A program made the position numbers and the translations under genes. Shown here piece by piece: positions 1-9,915 of a DNA stretch of 64,000 nucleotides. The stretch spans positions 17,368,927 through 17,432,926 of the forward strand of contig NC_054082.1 of assembly GCF_017562075.2 (NCBI RefSeq). The letters are read 5' to 3'. Positions within the stretch are counted from its first letter, which is position 1. Every line of letters starts with the position of its first letter. The notes under the pieces are model-generated. The model had not been told where the DNA came from. It saw nothing but the letters and a program-made list of their open reading frames with translations, and ran no database searches. Source of the stretch: Anopheles merus. Lineage: Eukaryota; Arthropoda; Insecta; Diptera; Culicidae.

Positions 1-706
1 TGGCGAGGGGGTAGGGGGGAGGCAGTTTTAGCGTCAAGGAACGCCAGTTCTTTCTCCACGGCCACGGCAAGAGCTTTCTTTTTCTTTTCCAGCTCAATCG
101 CGTCGTTCGCCGTCGCCGTTTGTCGAGCCTTCGAGCAAGTCATGCGCGGTCACCAAACATCCTACACCGCCCTGGGAGAGGGGGGGGGGGAGGGGAAGGG
201 GTTTAGTGGTGGATGCAATTTTCTTCCATCCGCTCCTTTGTGCGGTGGTGCTGAGAGGCGAGAAGCAACGGGTGCAAGAAATGGCACCACAAGTCAACGC
301 TGCCTTCGATGGCTCGTTCCAGCCAGCTGAGCTGAGCTGTCAACCCCCTTTTTTCCCGCGGTTGTTGGGCGCGCGCTCACACACCGAAGCGTACGAGCCA
401 AGAAAGTCAAGTATATTAGTAGGACAACCAGTCTCCGCCACTTCAGTCGCCTGGGCGTGATGTGCGAGTATTGATTAGACGCTGAGACAGACAGCAGCAG
501 AAGACAGCAGCCGTCAGAATCGAGCGCCGTTTCATCGTACAGTTAAGGGTGACAGTGTGTGTGTGTGTGCGTGTGTCGAAGATCTCGAAGGTCCGTTGAT
601 CGATTGATCGAAGCTAGTGTTTTGCGTGGTAGTGTGGAAAACGATCGTTGGAAAAGGGAAACATTGAACAACGCAACGCAGACAGTGAGAATCATCCAAC
701 AGTGCA
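1..706. other. 5' flank and probable 5' UTR of the first gene
   Basis: No coding region is visible. The stretch holds a G-run near 179-200, a short GT run at 556-575, and a TCAGTC initiator-like hexamer near 443-448 that could mark a transcription start about 260 bp before the ATG at 707. No TATA box is evident at the right distance. Start-site placement is inference only. Confidence 0.35.
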
Positions 707-2623
707 ATGGGTGATCGGTTCAGTGATTGGTGGCGGTACTGGTGTGTGCTGTGGATGTGTTCGCTCGGCGTTGGATGGCTTTCCGCCGAAACGATACACT
801 TTACCAACTCGCCCAAACTTATCATGGCGTCGAAGAACTTTACGACGTACGAGATCGAGGTGCCCGGCTCGAAACCGATCACGATCATCGAAGCGACCGA
901 TCCGTACGATCACCGGGCGCCGTTGGACACGTTCCCGCGGGAAGTCCAAATACCGGGAGGACCTACCACCAGCTTCCGGACCAGCACCGGGCTCAGTGTG
1001 AGCCGCCCGTCCCAGGAGAGTGCCAGCTCGGGTGAACAAATCGTGCCAGGAAGCCGAAAAACCCTTTACTCGCCCGAACTGCTGAACAAATTCCTCAAAG
1101 AGTACTCGGAGAAGCTGCGCAACGCCGATTCCGCGACGAGAAAGCGGCTGAACGAGATCACGATGATCAACAACAGCATTAACCGAAATCAGAACGAGGT
1201 CGCAGCGGCTGACGACGACGTCGAGGAAGGTACCGGTGGTGGTGGTACGCGGGACGAGAATCAGTACCGAAACAGGGTCCCGCCACACCTGGATGCTATT
1301 CAGGCCGCGAGCCAGGGCAGCGAGCGTGCGCCAGGGCCGGATGAGCCAAAAGTGGAGGACGAGTTTGTGTTCACCGATACACACGAGCGGCATGGTGGTG
1401 GTGGTGGTGGCAGCAACAAGCGATGGTACCAGGAGAGTGCTGCCTACCCGACGCAACCTCAGCCAACGCACCCGGGCCACAAAAACCACCCGTGGAACGT
1501 TAAGGACGGTTGGGTGACGCTCGAAGCGGTACCGTGGTCGGAGAGCAAGGTGTCAAAGTGGCACGCCACGTCGTCGGAGTCGAACAAACACCAGCCCGGC
1601 AAGGTGACGGCGATGCAGCACGCGCTCGACAAGTACTGGAACACGGTAGGCAATGCTGGAGTGGCGGAGGAAACGCCCAAATACAAACCGGTGGCCACGT
1701 CCGGCTCTATCGGAGCGTCCAGCTACTACACCGGCGAGGAGGACGATGGCTACGGGTACGGGGGTGCAGTGAACCGCGTACCAAGCTCAACACAACCACC
1801 CCCCGAATCGTTCTACAACCGAAGACGTCCCACGGTGGCGCTGTACAGTGAGCGACCGGATGCGGATCGTAGTAGGCCGTCGCCAGCTCCACAGCCACAG
1901 CTGGCTGACGGTTGGTACGATCAGCAGCAACAGCAACCACTGCACACGAGCAATCCATACGATGCGATGAAAGCATACCACGACCAGGGTCCTCCCAACC
2001 CAACGATCTCCAATCGGGACATCATAACGGACGGACGGCCAGCAAACTTCCCCAAAGGGACATCACCGGATCGTGCGGGACCGTCCAACGGTTACAGCGC
2101 AGGACAGGATACCAACGGTCAGCGTGTCCGCCCCGTCTCCTACCCCGACCGGGGCAACGGCGAGTGGGTGCTAATCTCCACCACCAAGGGCTACCAGTAC
2201 CCGAAACGCCGCCACGGACAGCGAGCGATCACATTCTCCCCTGCCGCCACCACCAGCCACCAGACGGTCAAGCTGACCGTGCTACCGATGAAGAACGCCC
2301 ACGACATGACCACCTCGCATAACGGGCTGATCGAGGTGTCCTCCTCGACGCAGACGGTCGAGGATGCGGTCAAGCAGCAGAAGGGCGGCAAGCGCAAAGG
2401 CACCGTCGTGGCGGACAATCCAACCGGCCACAGCCAGAAGAGGAAAAAGCATCCGAAAGTCACCGGCGGGTCCGCGTCCGCCGGGTCGCCGCAAGCATTC
2501 TCGCTGATGCGGCGCGATGCGGCCCAGGACAGTTCGGCCGTGCTGGCGGCGGTCGGGGCGGGCATGGTACCGGCCACCATGGCCATCCTCGCACCGATGG
2601 TACTCGGGAAGAAGAAGAAATAG
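707..2623 (+). CDS. Unrecognised secreted/membrane low-complexity protein (638 aa)
   Basis: I do not recognise this family. It is a single uninterrupted 638-codon frame from the ATG at 707. Residues about 9-26 are Trp/Cys/Leu-rich and hydrophobic, ending in LSA-ET, which looks like a signal peptide with cleavage there. The body is largely disordered, rich in Gly, Pro, Gln, Ser and Tyr, with poly-Gly and poly-Gln tracts and Thr/Ser-rich stretches. Near the C-terminus a stretch of about 24 residues (AVLAAVGAGMVPATMAILAP...) is hydrophobic and is followed directly by GKKKK, which fits a KKXX-type ER-retrieval tail if this is a type I membrane protein; that is inference. It converges on the next gene, and the two following genes have the same general plan, so a local family is possible. 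A coding call is well supported by length and in-frame conservation of composition; the function is unknown. Confidence 0.8.
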   Translation: MGDRFSDWWRYWCVLWMCSLGVGWLSAETIHFTNSPKLIMASKNFTTYEIEVPGSKPITIIEATDPYDHRAPLDTFPREVQIPGGPTTSFRTSTGLSVSRPSQESASSGEQIVPGSRKTLYSPELLNKFLKEYSEKLRNADSATRKRLNEITMINNSINRNQNEVAAADDDVEEGTGGGGTRDENQYRNRVPPHLDAIQAASQGSERAPGPDEPKVEDEFVFTDTHERHGGGGGGSNKRWYQESAAYPTQPQPTHPGHKNHPWNVKDGWVTLEAVPWSESKVSKWHATSSESNKHQPGKVTAMQHALDKYWNTVGNAGVAEETPKYKPVATSGSIGASSYYTGEEDDGYGYGGAVNRVPSSTQPPPESFYNRRRPTVALYSERPDADRSRPSPAPQPQLADGWYDQQQQQPLHTSNPYDAMKAYHDQGPPNPTISNRDIITDGRPANFPKGTSPDRAGPSNGYSAGQDTNGQRVRPVSYPDRGNGEWVLISTTKGYQYPKRRHGQRAITFSPAATTSHQTVKLTVLPMKNAHDMTTSHNGLIEVSSSTQTVEDAVKQQKGGKRKGTVVADNPTGHSQKRKKHPKVTGGSASAGSPQAFSLMRRDAAQDSSAVLAAVGAGMVPATMAILAPMVLGKKKK

Positions 2624-3392
2624 AGCCTCGTGGGGGATCAATTGGAAGCGAAAAACGACGTCCGTGTCGAGTGTGTGAGATAATTTATTTATTTCTTTAA
2701 GTACGTAAAAATAATATAAAAATGTTTGCGTTTTGTAGAACGCGGGAGGGAGGATCTCGCTGCACGGGAGATGTACTCCCAAGTAGGCGTCGTTTGTTAA
2801 CCTTTGTTTTTTTTATTTATGTTTCACCTGTTTGTTTTTGATATATTTAACTCGGTACACAACCAACCCTGTAAAAGGATTTGTAAATAAATGCGTAAAA
2901 TACACCAACAAACAAAATTCCGTGGCTCCATTGCTGCCAGATGTGTGTGTGTGTGTGTGTGTGTGTTTCGGATGTCCCTAAAACAATTACACGAAACAAA
3001 ACTCCATTGGACGAGAACAAAACGAACACTAATCAACGCCATTTGTCGTGCGATAAAATCATCGCCACGCAGCTACAGCCCCAGGGTGCGCTTAGGATGT
3101 GTGCGAGAAAAATAAATAAAATTTGCTTCCACCCATATACACCGACACACACACACACCACACCAGAATGGATGCAAGGAAAGCCTTATTGTCTGTGTAC
3201 TTTAGTTTGATCGCCATCGTGCGATCGGTTCAGTTCGGACGACCTACAAGATCAGAAGAGAGCTCTCGGCGCCGCGTGTGCGGCCCCGTGTGTCTGTGTC
3301 GAGAATTCTATCCTCAATCCCATAGGTCGCGTAGGTTCAGAACCTGCGTGCGTGTGTGTGTGTGTGTCGTTCTATAATACTGTCGCTGCTCG
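2624..3392. other. Convergent 3' intergenic region with poly(A) signals and GT/CA microsatellites
   Basis: No gene is seen. AATAAA hexamers on the + strand lie at 2886-2891 and 3111-3116, the first about 260 bp after the stop of the upstream gene and the likely poly(A) signal. Short GT/CA runs occur at about 2941-2966, 3145-3160 and 3347-3366. The region is bounded by two converging stop codons. Confidence 0.5.
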
Positions 3393-5598
3393 CTAATGCC
3401 GACGCGTGTCCCCGGAGCCGGTCTGATTGTGGTGCTGCTGCACTGTGAACCGATCATGCACACCGTTCAGATATCGCTGAAAGTCGCTCGTGACGTGCTG
3501 GAGGAAGTGAATGCCCATCGCCACCTTGCGCTCGACCGTGTTTCGGATAAAGTCGCCCCACGTGTACCGGTGCGCTTCGGTCGTCGTGCCCGTGCTCGGT
3601 CCAACCGTTGTCTCGCTTCCCTCGGAAAAGCTCATCTCCGCCGCCTCTCCCGGATGGCTGGTCGTCTGATCTTTCGGACGATCCTCATCCACATCGATCT
3701 CGTTTTCAAACTCCTCCTCGCCCCCATCGGTCTCCATCACAGCACGACGCTTTCGCCGTGGTCCATGCTCCGGCACCGGTGCCGAGTTGATCATGTCCAG
3801 CATGCTGTCCGAGTAGCTTGCCCCCACCACGTACTGCGCATGGTGCTCGGGGCTGTGCTCCGAGGAGTAGGCCTCCGGATTGGGCATCATTTCGTGCTCG
3901 GGCTCGACCATCGGCTCAGCTGCCGTGTTGAAATTGCTGTCAGCTGGAGGACTTCCCGTGGTTGTTGTGGTGGCGATTGTCGTTGCTGGTTGGGAGGATG
4001 CCGCGGACGCAGCGCTGTACACTGGAGCGGCCGGTTGATGCGTCGGCGCCTCGGCCGAAACCGTGCGCATCGGGTAGTACGGCGTCGGTGGCGTGTTGTA
4101 GAAGAACTCGTTCTGCGACTTTGCCTGCGCCTGGGCCTGCGCCGGCCGGTTCACGTTCGTGTACATCGGCTCGGAAGCGCTGGGGCCACCGGCCGCCGGT
4201 CCACCGTACGCCCGGTTGCGATACGTAATGTGCGGATACTTGTTGGCCGCGTACGGCTGCACGTGGTAGTACTGGTGGCCGGTCCGTACCGGCTGCACCT
4301 GGGTGCGGCGCCGTACCGGCGCATTGTTCCGGTAGTACGAACGATCCGGCATGCCCGCGATCAGCTTCCCGAACACGTCCTCCTCGTTCTGCCCGTCCGC
4401 CCCAGCGTACTCTTCGTAGTTCGAGTAGTACAGATCATCCTTCCGGTCGTCCGAACGGCGCAACGCACCGAGCGGGCTGCCCAGGAAGTACGAAGCCAAC
4501 CCGGCGGCCATTACCAGCCCGACCAGCCCGACGCCCACCGTCGGCATGACCTCGCGCGACAGATAGTTGATGATCTGCGTCGAGACGGGTTTGTTCTTGT
4601 TGCCCGGCTTCTTGTCGCCCGGCAGCACGTCCTTCACTTCCGGTTTGCGCGTTTTCTTGTTCGCTGGCTTCTTCTTGCCCGGCGCTTTGGCGGCCGGTTT
4701 GCGGCTTGGCTTCTTCGCCGGTTTGCTGCCGGCGGCCGGGGCCGTTTTCGAGGGCGAACGATCCTCGGGCAGATCGAACTGTGCGTCCTTCGGTTCCAGT
4801 ATCAGGAAGGTGGAGGATTCGATCGAGCTGTCGTCGGTGACGGCCGCCAGCAGATCGTTGGCCACCGTTGAGGCACTCTGCTCGGTAATGACCATCTCGG
4901 TGGTTGTCGTGGGGGTGGAGGTAGTGGTAGTTGGCTTGGGCGTCGTTTTGGTAGTCGTTGTGGTCGTCGGCGGCTTCTTCACCTTCTTCACGATCACCGG
5001 CTTCAGGGTGGTCGAAACGATCTTCTGCTTCGGACCCGGTTTGTTGGCCTTTTCCTTCTTTTCCTCCGAATTGACACTGCTTGGGGTCGTTGTGGTCGTC
5101 CGGGCCGGACGGGCAGGGGTCGTTTGCATGACGCGCCGAGTGCTCGGCTGGAAGCGTTTCGTCGTTGTCTTCGGCGTGCTCGTGGTGGTTGTCGTGGTGG
5201 TCGTCGTCATTACCTGCGGCTTCCGGGGCGTGCTGGTTGATTCGCTCTTCATTTCGCTCGACTCACTGCCGGACAGCAGCACCCAGGTGGAAAGCCCTTC
5301 CCTCGGGGTGGTCGTTCGCAGGGGCTGCCGTTCCGTCGCCCGGTGCAGCTCGTTCTGGTACTCCTCGTCCGTCATCGGTTCCGCCACCCCGGCATGGCCG
5401 CCGAAGCGATCGAAAAGCGTGAGCTGATCGTGCGCTTTCGCCTCGCCCGATCCGGTCAGCAGGGCCGGACGGGGGCGCGTTTGGGACGCACCGGAAGCGG
5501 CACTCGCCCCACCGGTTAGCACCTTCGTGCTGGTGGACACCACGAACCCGGACGTGCCTAGCTTTGTCTTCAGCAGCTCGGGACGCTTGAACGCGTAG
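3393..5598 (-). CDS. Unrecognised Thr/Lys-rich single-pass membrane protein, main 3' exon (5' exon not located)
   Basis: This long frame reads leftwards to a TAG at 3393-3395. A good splice acceptor (pyrimidine tract then CAG) lies at 5599-5600, entering the frame after two bases of a codon. An ATG at 5694-5696 is in frame without splicing but gives no signal peptide, so I prefer a separate, unlocated first exon upstream. The protein has a long Thr-rich mucin-like section (runs of Thr with STPK and TTTP), a Lys/Pro/Ala-rich section, and one hydrophobic segment (PTVGVGLVGLVMAAGLASYF, about 4480-4550), then a Tyr/Asn/Pro-rich tail. A dibasic RRKRR cluster at about 3744-3762 resembles a furin site. 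The tail ends with an amphipathic, basic segment. No enzyme domain is recognisable. It may be a diverged relative of the genes on each side; function unknown. Confidence 0.75.
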
Positions 5599-7845
5599 CT
5601 GCAATGAGAAGAAGATAGATATATTTCTAGAACGCCACGCAACTTTGGATCGATCCGGTGTGCCAATGGCCCAGCAGGCCATGAAGTGGGTTTCATTTGA
5701 TCACCTTCCCTTTCCCCCCGCTACGTTCTAATCATGCAGATCATGCAAGCCCTGAGGCAGGCTACTTAGCTATTTTCAGTAAATAAGAGGACCAGTTGAT
5801 CATGCAAAGAGGAAGGAGGAAAAGTATGCAAAGAGGAAGTGAGAAAGAAAGGGATCGCATCGCCACCAAGCATCGGCGCGAACGATCGTTCGATGGGGTA
5901 AACGAGGCTTTTTTGTTTGTACAGCAAGAAATAACATCATGTTCGATTGAAAGGGGTGTTATGCGGAGGTACTTGATAATCGTTTTATTGGTTTTTTGTT
6001 AGTCACGGTACTTGGTTGGTTTTGGATGCTGATCACACTATTAGCAAATCTACATTTCGATCAGCCGGTTTACATTACAGTACGAACGAGGCCACATGCA
6101 CATGCGCTTACATGCTAAGGTCGCCCGGGACGGGAAGGTACGAGCGGAGAAACTAAAGGTACGAGTTAAAATGAAAAGTACTACCCTCTACAGCCTAACG
6201 ATTTACAGGTGTTTCCATGCAGTCATGCGCTTAATATCGTTTGTTCATCTTACTACGCAACTAAACGTTCAATCTGAAATCCATCCTCTCCTGTACTGTG
6301 GGCGATTGATACGCCATGTTCTACATGTTCTACAGTACTATCACGCTGCTTCATGCTTCTTAATCTACGAGTTACTAGCTTACCATTTTTGCTTAAAACC
6401 ACTACACACTACAGAGAACTAGAACTAAAATAAGTTGTTTGCCTGGCAGCAAGGAGAAATGCTATACATGATGAGCAGCGATACCTTCCACAAACTGAAA
6501 AGACCAGATAATAGGATACATCATCGGCAAGATCTCACTCATCTCAATCTTGAAATGCTGCAACAACAAAAAATACACCGCGCGTGAAAGCGATACCAGC
6601 GATCATCTCGCAGATCTCGTGTCTAATGCGCGCATCGGAAGGAGAAAAAGCAGGAGGATAACAACCTTCCCAAGACCTGAACGCGCTCTTAGCATCTCGC
6701 TTCAGTCTCCACTCCGCAGCATGCCTCGATCGATTGTCAAACGCTTTCACAAACGTCAGGTCAGGTGCGGATATCGGGTAGCGCGACCGGCTCGCGAAAA
6801 CCTACCAACACCGGCGGGGGCAATTAACTCCAAATGCTGGACTGAAATTACGATGATCATCATCCTCCGCCGCTCCGGGTCGGCAAGTGTGACTGCGTTG
6901 TCCCTCGCTATCTCTCCCTTGCTCTGAGGTGTGTATACGGAGGCCGCCTTTGATTTACGTATACTTATATTGCACTAAGTAGCTCCGAATCTCGACCCAG
7001 AGGACCGCAGACTCAGACCAGGCCAGAGACCATTAACCGGTACTCGGGTCGGCTAATAAAACTATTAAACACGCCGCTGTTGCGGCGGTGGCTCTCCATC
7101 GTTCCTAGCTGGTTGGTTCGATTAGTTTGAGCGCTGCTTTGCGCTATGATACTTGGGAGCGGTGAATACTGAAATTACACTAATTATGTCTACAAAACAA
7201 ATCGAACATTCGCCCTCTCTCTCTCCCCCCCTCTCTATGTGTCTCTCTTTCTCAAACGCTCCCCTGGCGGGTGTGGAAAAGCGTGTAAAAAGGAATGGTG
7301 TGAATGAAGTACATACATCGGCGAGAGTCTGAAGCGAAATGCGGCCTAATGCTGAGATGAGACGAAGCCATATGTAAGCAGCTTTTGTAAGGCGATACAG
7401 CGTATGTTTGCGATGGGTTTTCGAGAGATGTAAAACATCGATGAGATGAGATGGTTTAGGAAATCGAGCGGCGCCGATCGTTCGATCGCATGCATGCAGG
7501 TGGAATTAGTTTTACGGACAAATGCTACATACTTCTAGCAAGATACGAGCTCTACACACTAACAGATAACATCTTACAATCTAGAAGCTAAAGGACACCG
7601 GCCATGCTACTTCATGCTACTACATGGTTGCGGTATTGTTTTTTTTTTTTTTGGGTTTGGATGGTTATTGACTAATCGGTACATTGGTTTGTGTCTGTCT
7701 ATATGTGTTTATGTGTGTCGTAAGTGTCAGGTAATTGTCCGTAAGTGTTGCGCAAGGAATGTTCTACTAAAAAATCAAAGCCTGGGGCATTTCCGAGGTC
7801 CAGTTGGCACGCTGCAAGTGGCGGAAAAGGGGTTTGGGTGGTGTG
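5599..7845. other. Spacer between two minus-strand genes; likely intron/5' part of one and 3' UTR of the other
   Basis: There is no convincing coding exon of useful length. The missing first exon of the 3393-5598 gene should lie here if it is not nested further upstream. The 7200-7260 area is CT-rich and 7631-7652 is a T/G run. Scattered short frames here have no family resemblance. Confidence 0.4.
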
Positions 7846-9915
7846 TTATCGGACCCGGGAACTTGGAACGGTGGAGCTACTGCTATTGACTGGGCTGGTC
7901 GGTTTGTGCCGCCGGTACGGATCACTGTGCTGGCGCATACTCCGCCGATCATTATCCCAGCTGGCGGCCGGGCCCCAACTGTGTGGATCGTAATCCGTCC
8001 ACGAAGACCCGACGTGGATTGGCCGCCGATAAACGGGCCGCCGTACCGGTTTCCGTATCCAGTGGTACGAGACGGGTGGCTTCTTCTGCACCAGCACCGT
8101 CGTGCTGTAGTGGCGCACCGGCGTCGGATAGTAAAACTTGTACATATACATACCAGCCGCCACCGTACCGACGATCATGGCCAGCACGGGCAGGCTGGTC
8201 ATGCCGAGCACGAACATGTTCATCGGTGTCATGGCGGACACGGCCGCCATCATGCCGAGCAGGGCGTGCGACACGTCGGGAAGCAGCGAGGAGGAACCAT
8301 GATCGTGCGACGGTTTGCCCTGCTTGGTCGGCTTCAGCTTGTTCTGGTTCGCACCGATCCCGTTGCCGATGGTAGCCGCCGGCTGCCCGGCCGCCCCGAT
8401 ACGTACCGGCGGCCGGATGATGTTGCTCACCAGACTGCTGATCGGTGTGTTGAGAAAGCTCGACACCGGAGCTGGTACGGCGGCTGGGACTACCGGCACG
8501 ATCGGGTTGGCGGCTAGTGGAGCAGCCGCCGCCAATGGAGCCGCAAACGCCACGTCGCTCGCAACAGCCGCCGCTGGGACGGCTGCTGCCTGGGGCGCAG
8601 CAGACAGAGCACCGGCCGTTCCGGCGGCTGCAGCTCCAGCCGCTACTACGGCCGCTCCCGGCACTGCACCAGCCGCTCCCGGACCGAGTTTCGTCAGCTC
8701 GCCCTGCTTGGTCGGGCTCGGGTTGTCGTCATTGATCGCGATCTGTATATCGTTACAGCCCTGCTTACCGTTTAGCGAGATCATAATTTCGTTACAGTCC
8801 GACACCGCGTCCGTCACACCTTCGCCCTTCAGATTGCCTGCCTCGTCGTAAGGGTTCGCATCATCGACTGGGTCCTCGTACGGATCTTCGTACGGATTCC
8901 AACCCGCTCCGACCTGTTCACCCGAGTACACCGCATCTGGACGGTCCGGATCGGCCTGCGGTTGCGATTGAGTGACCTTCACGGGCCCTCCGTAGGGTGA
9001 CGACGTGGGTTTGATTGTGATCTTGATTTTGTTCTTCTTTTTGTGCTTCTTGTGCTTTGTGCCGGACGAGCTGACTGGAATCAGCTGATCGCTCACGATC
9101 GGTCCTGGACCCGCCTGGTACACCTCCTCCGACGGTGTGTGGAAGTTTGTCGAGAGAACTTCCGGTGATCCGGTGATGCCACCGTACAACTGTTCCTGCT
9201 CCACCGGCGTATCTGCCGGTTTCGTGACACCAAAAGTGGAATAGATTTGACTCGAGGGTCGCAGCAGAGAGACACCGGACGGTGGTTCGTAGTCCACATT
9301 GAACACATCCGACGTCTTGTCCGACCACTTCGTAATGATCTTGTGGATGACCGGCTTACGCTTTTGACCAATTTCCACCTCCAACGGTGCCGGATACTGG
9401 CTCTTGATCGGATAGACGTACGCACTCTCCGGCGGGTCCCAGTTCGGCCGCGGCGGATAGCCCAACCCCCCAAGCGACACCGAGCGGAGCGTGTTCTGCT
9501 CCTCGGAACCGGCCCCATCGACCGGGACCGGTGCTGCCACCGGCACCGGTGACTGGCCCTGCAGGTTGGCCAGGTTTTTTAGTAGAAATTCCTTGATTAA
9601 ACTATCGCTAGAGAGACCATCGTTAGTAGTTTGGTACCTTGGTTGGTGCGTGGACGTGCTGGCGCTGGTGGTGCTGCCGTCGGTGGTCGCTGCACTGGTC
9701 GCTGCTTCCGTCCGGCCGGTCGACGACTGCTCGGAGCTGCTCGGCGTTGTTGCCGACGGGTCGTGCGGCTGCACGCTGCCCGACTCGACGCTTTCCTCCA
9801 CGATCTCCAGCGGGTTGCTGCGCCGGCGCAGATAGATCGGTTCCACCAGGTTGGGCCGTGCTAGGGCCGGGCTGACGAGCAGCAGGGCTAGCGCGCAAAC
9901 TACGATCGGTCTCAT
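7846..9915 (-). CDS. Unrecognised secreted/membrane Ala-rich protein with signal peptide (689 aa)
   Basis: A single 689-codon frame starts at the ATG at 9913-9915. The first 20 residues (MRPIVVCALALLLVSPALA) are a textbook signal peptide with cleavage at ALA-RP. A splice acceptor just upstream (CAG ending at 9918) suggests a 5' UTR intron. The body is disordered, with an acidic Asp/Pro/Tyr section, a paired motif CNEIMISLNGKQGCNDIQIA (two Cys, near 8740-8800), a long Ala/Val/Pro-rich stretch (8440-8680), and a Met-rich hydrophobic region (about 8147-8270) that could be membrane spanning, followed by a Tyr/Pro/Arg-rich basic tail. Composition is extracellular-matrix or cuticle-like, but no chitin-binding R&R or other named domain is seen. 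The hydrophobic-plus-basic-tail layout is shared with the two genes to its left. Function unknown. Confidence 0.8.
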   Translation of the reverse strand: MRPIVVCALALLLVSPALARPNLVEPIYLRRRSNPLEIVEESVESGSVQPHDPSATTPSSSEQSSTGRTEAATSAATTDGSTTSASTSTHQPRYQTTNDGLSSDSLIKEFLLKNLANLQGQSPVPVAAPVPVDGAGSEEQNTLRSVSLGGLGYPPRPNWDPPESAYVYPIKSQYPAPLEVEIGQKRKPVIHKIITKWSDKTSDVFNVDYEPPSGVSLLRPSSQIYSTFGVTKPADTPVEQEQLYGGITGSPEVLSTNFHTPSEEVYQAGPGPIVSDQLIPVSSSGTKHKKHKKKNKIKITIKPTSSPYGGPVKVTQSQPQADPDRPDAVYSGEQVGAGWNPYEDPYEDPVDDANPYDEAGNLKGEGVTDAVSDCNEIMISLNGKQGCNDIQIAINDDNPSPTKQGELTKLGPGAAGAVPGAAVVAAGAAAAGTAGALSAAPQAAAVPAAAVASDVAFAAPLAAAAPLAANPIVPVVPAAVPAPVSSFLNTPISSLVSNIIRPPVRIGAAGQPAATIGNGIGANQNKLKPTKQGKPSHDHGSSSLLPDVSHALLGMMAAVSAMTPMNMFVLGMTSLPVLAMIVGTVAAGMYMYKFYYPTPVRHYSTTVLVQKKPPVSYHWIRKPVRRPVYRRPIHVGSSWTDYDPHSWGPAASWDNDRRSMRQHSDPYRRHKPTSPVNSSSSTVPSSRVR

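Noticed and set aside
2941..2966. Short GT/CA runs at several sites as functional elements
   Set aside because: Common mosquito microsatellites; only the one at a splice donor (21679) has a positional reason for interest.
5599..5696. ATG at 5694-5696 as true start of the Thr-rich membrane protein
   Set aside because: A good acceptor at 5599-5600 interrupts it and the extra N-terminus has no signal peptide, unlike neighbouring genes. Kept only as an alternative.
9602..9650. Possible 33-nt intron with TACTAAC branch-like sequence in the 7846-9915 gene
   Set aside because: Far below the minimum workable intron length; the frame is open through it.
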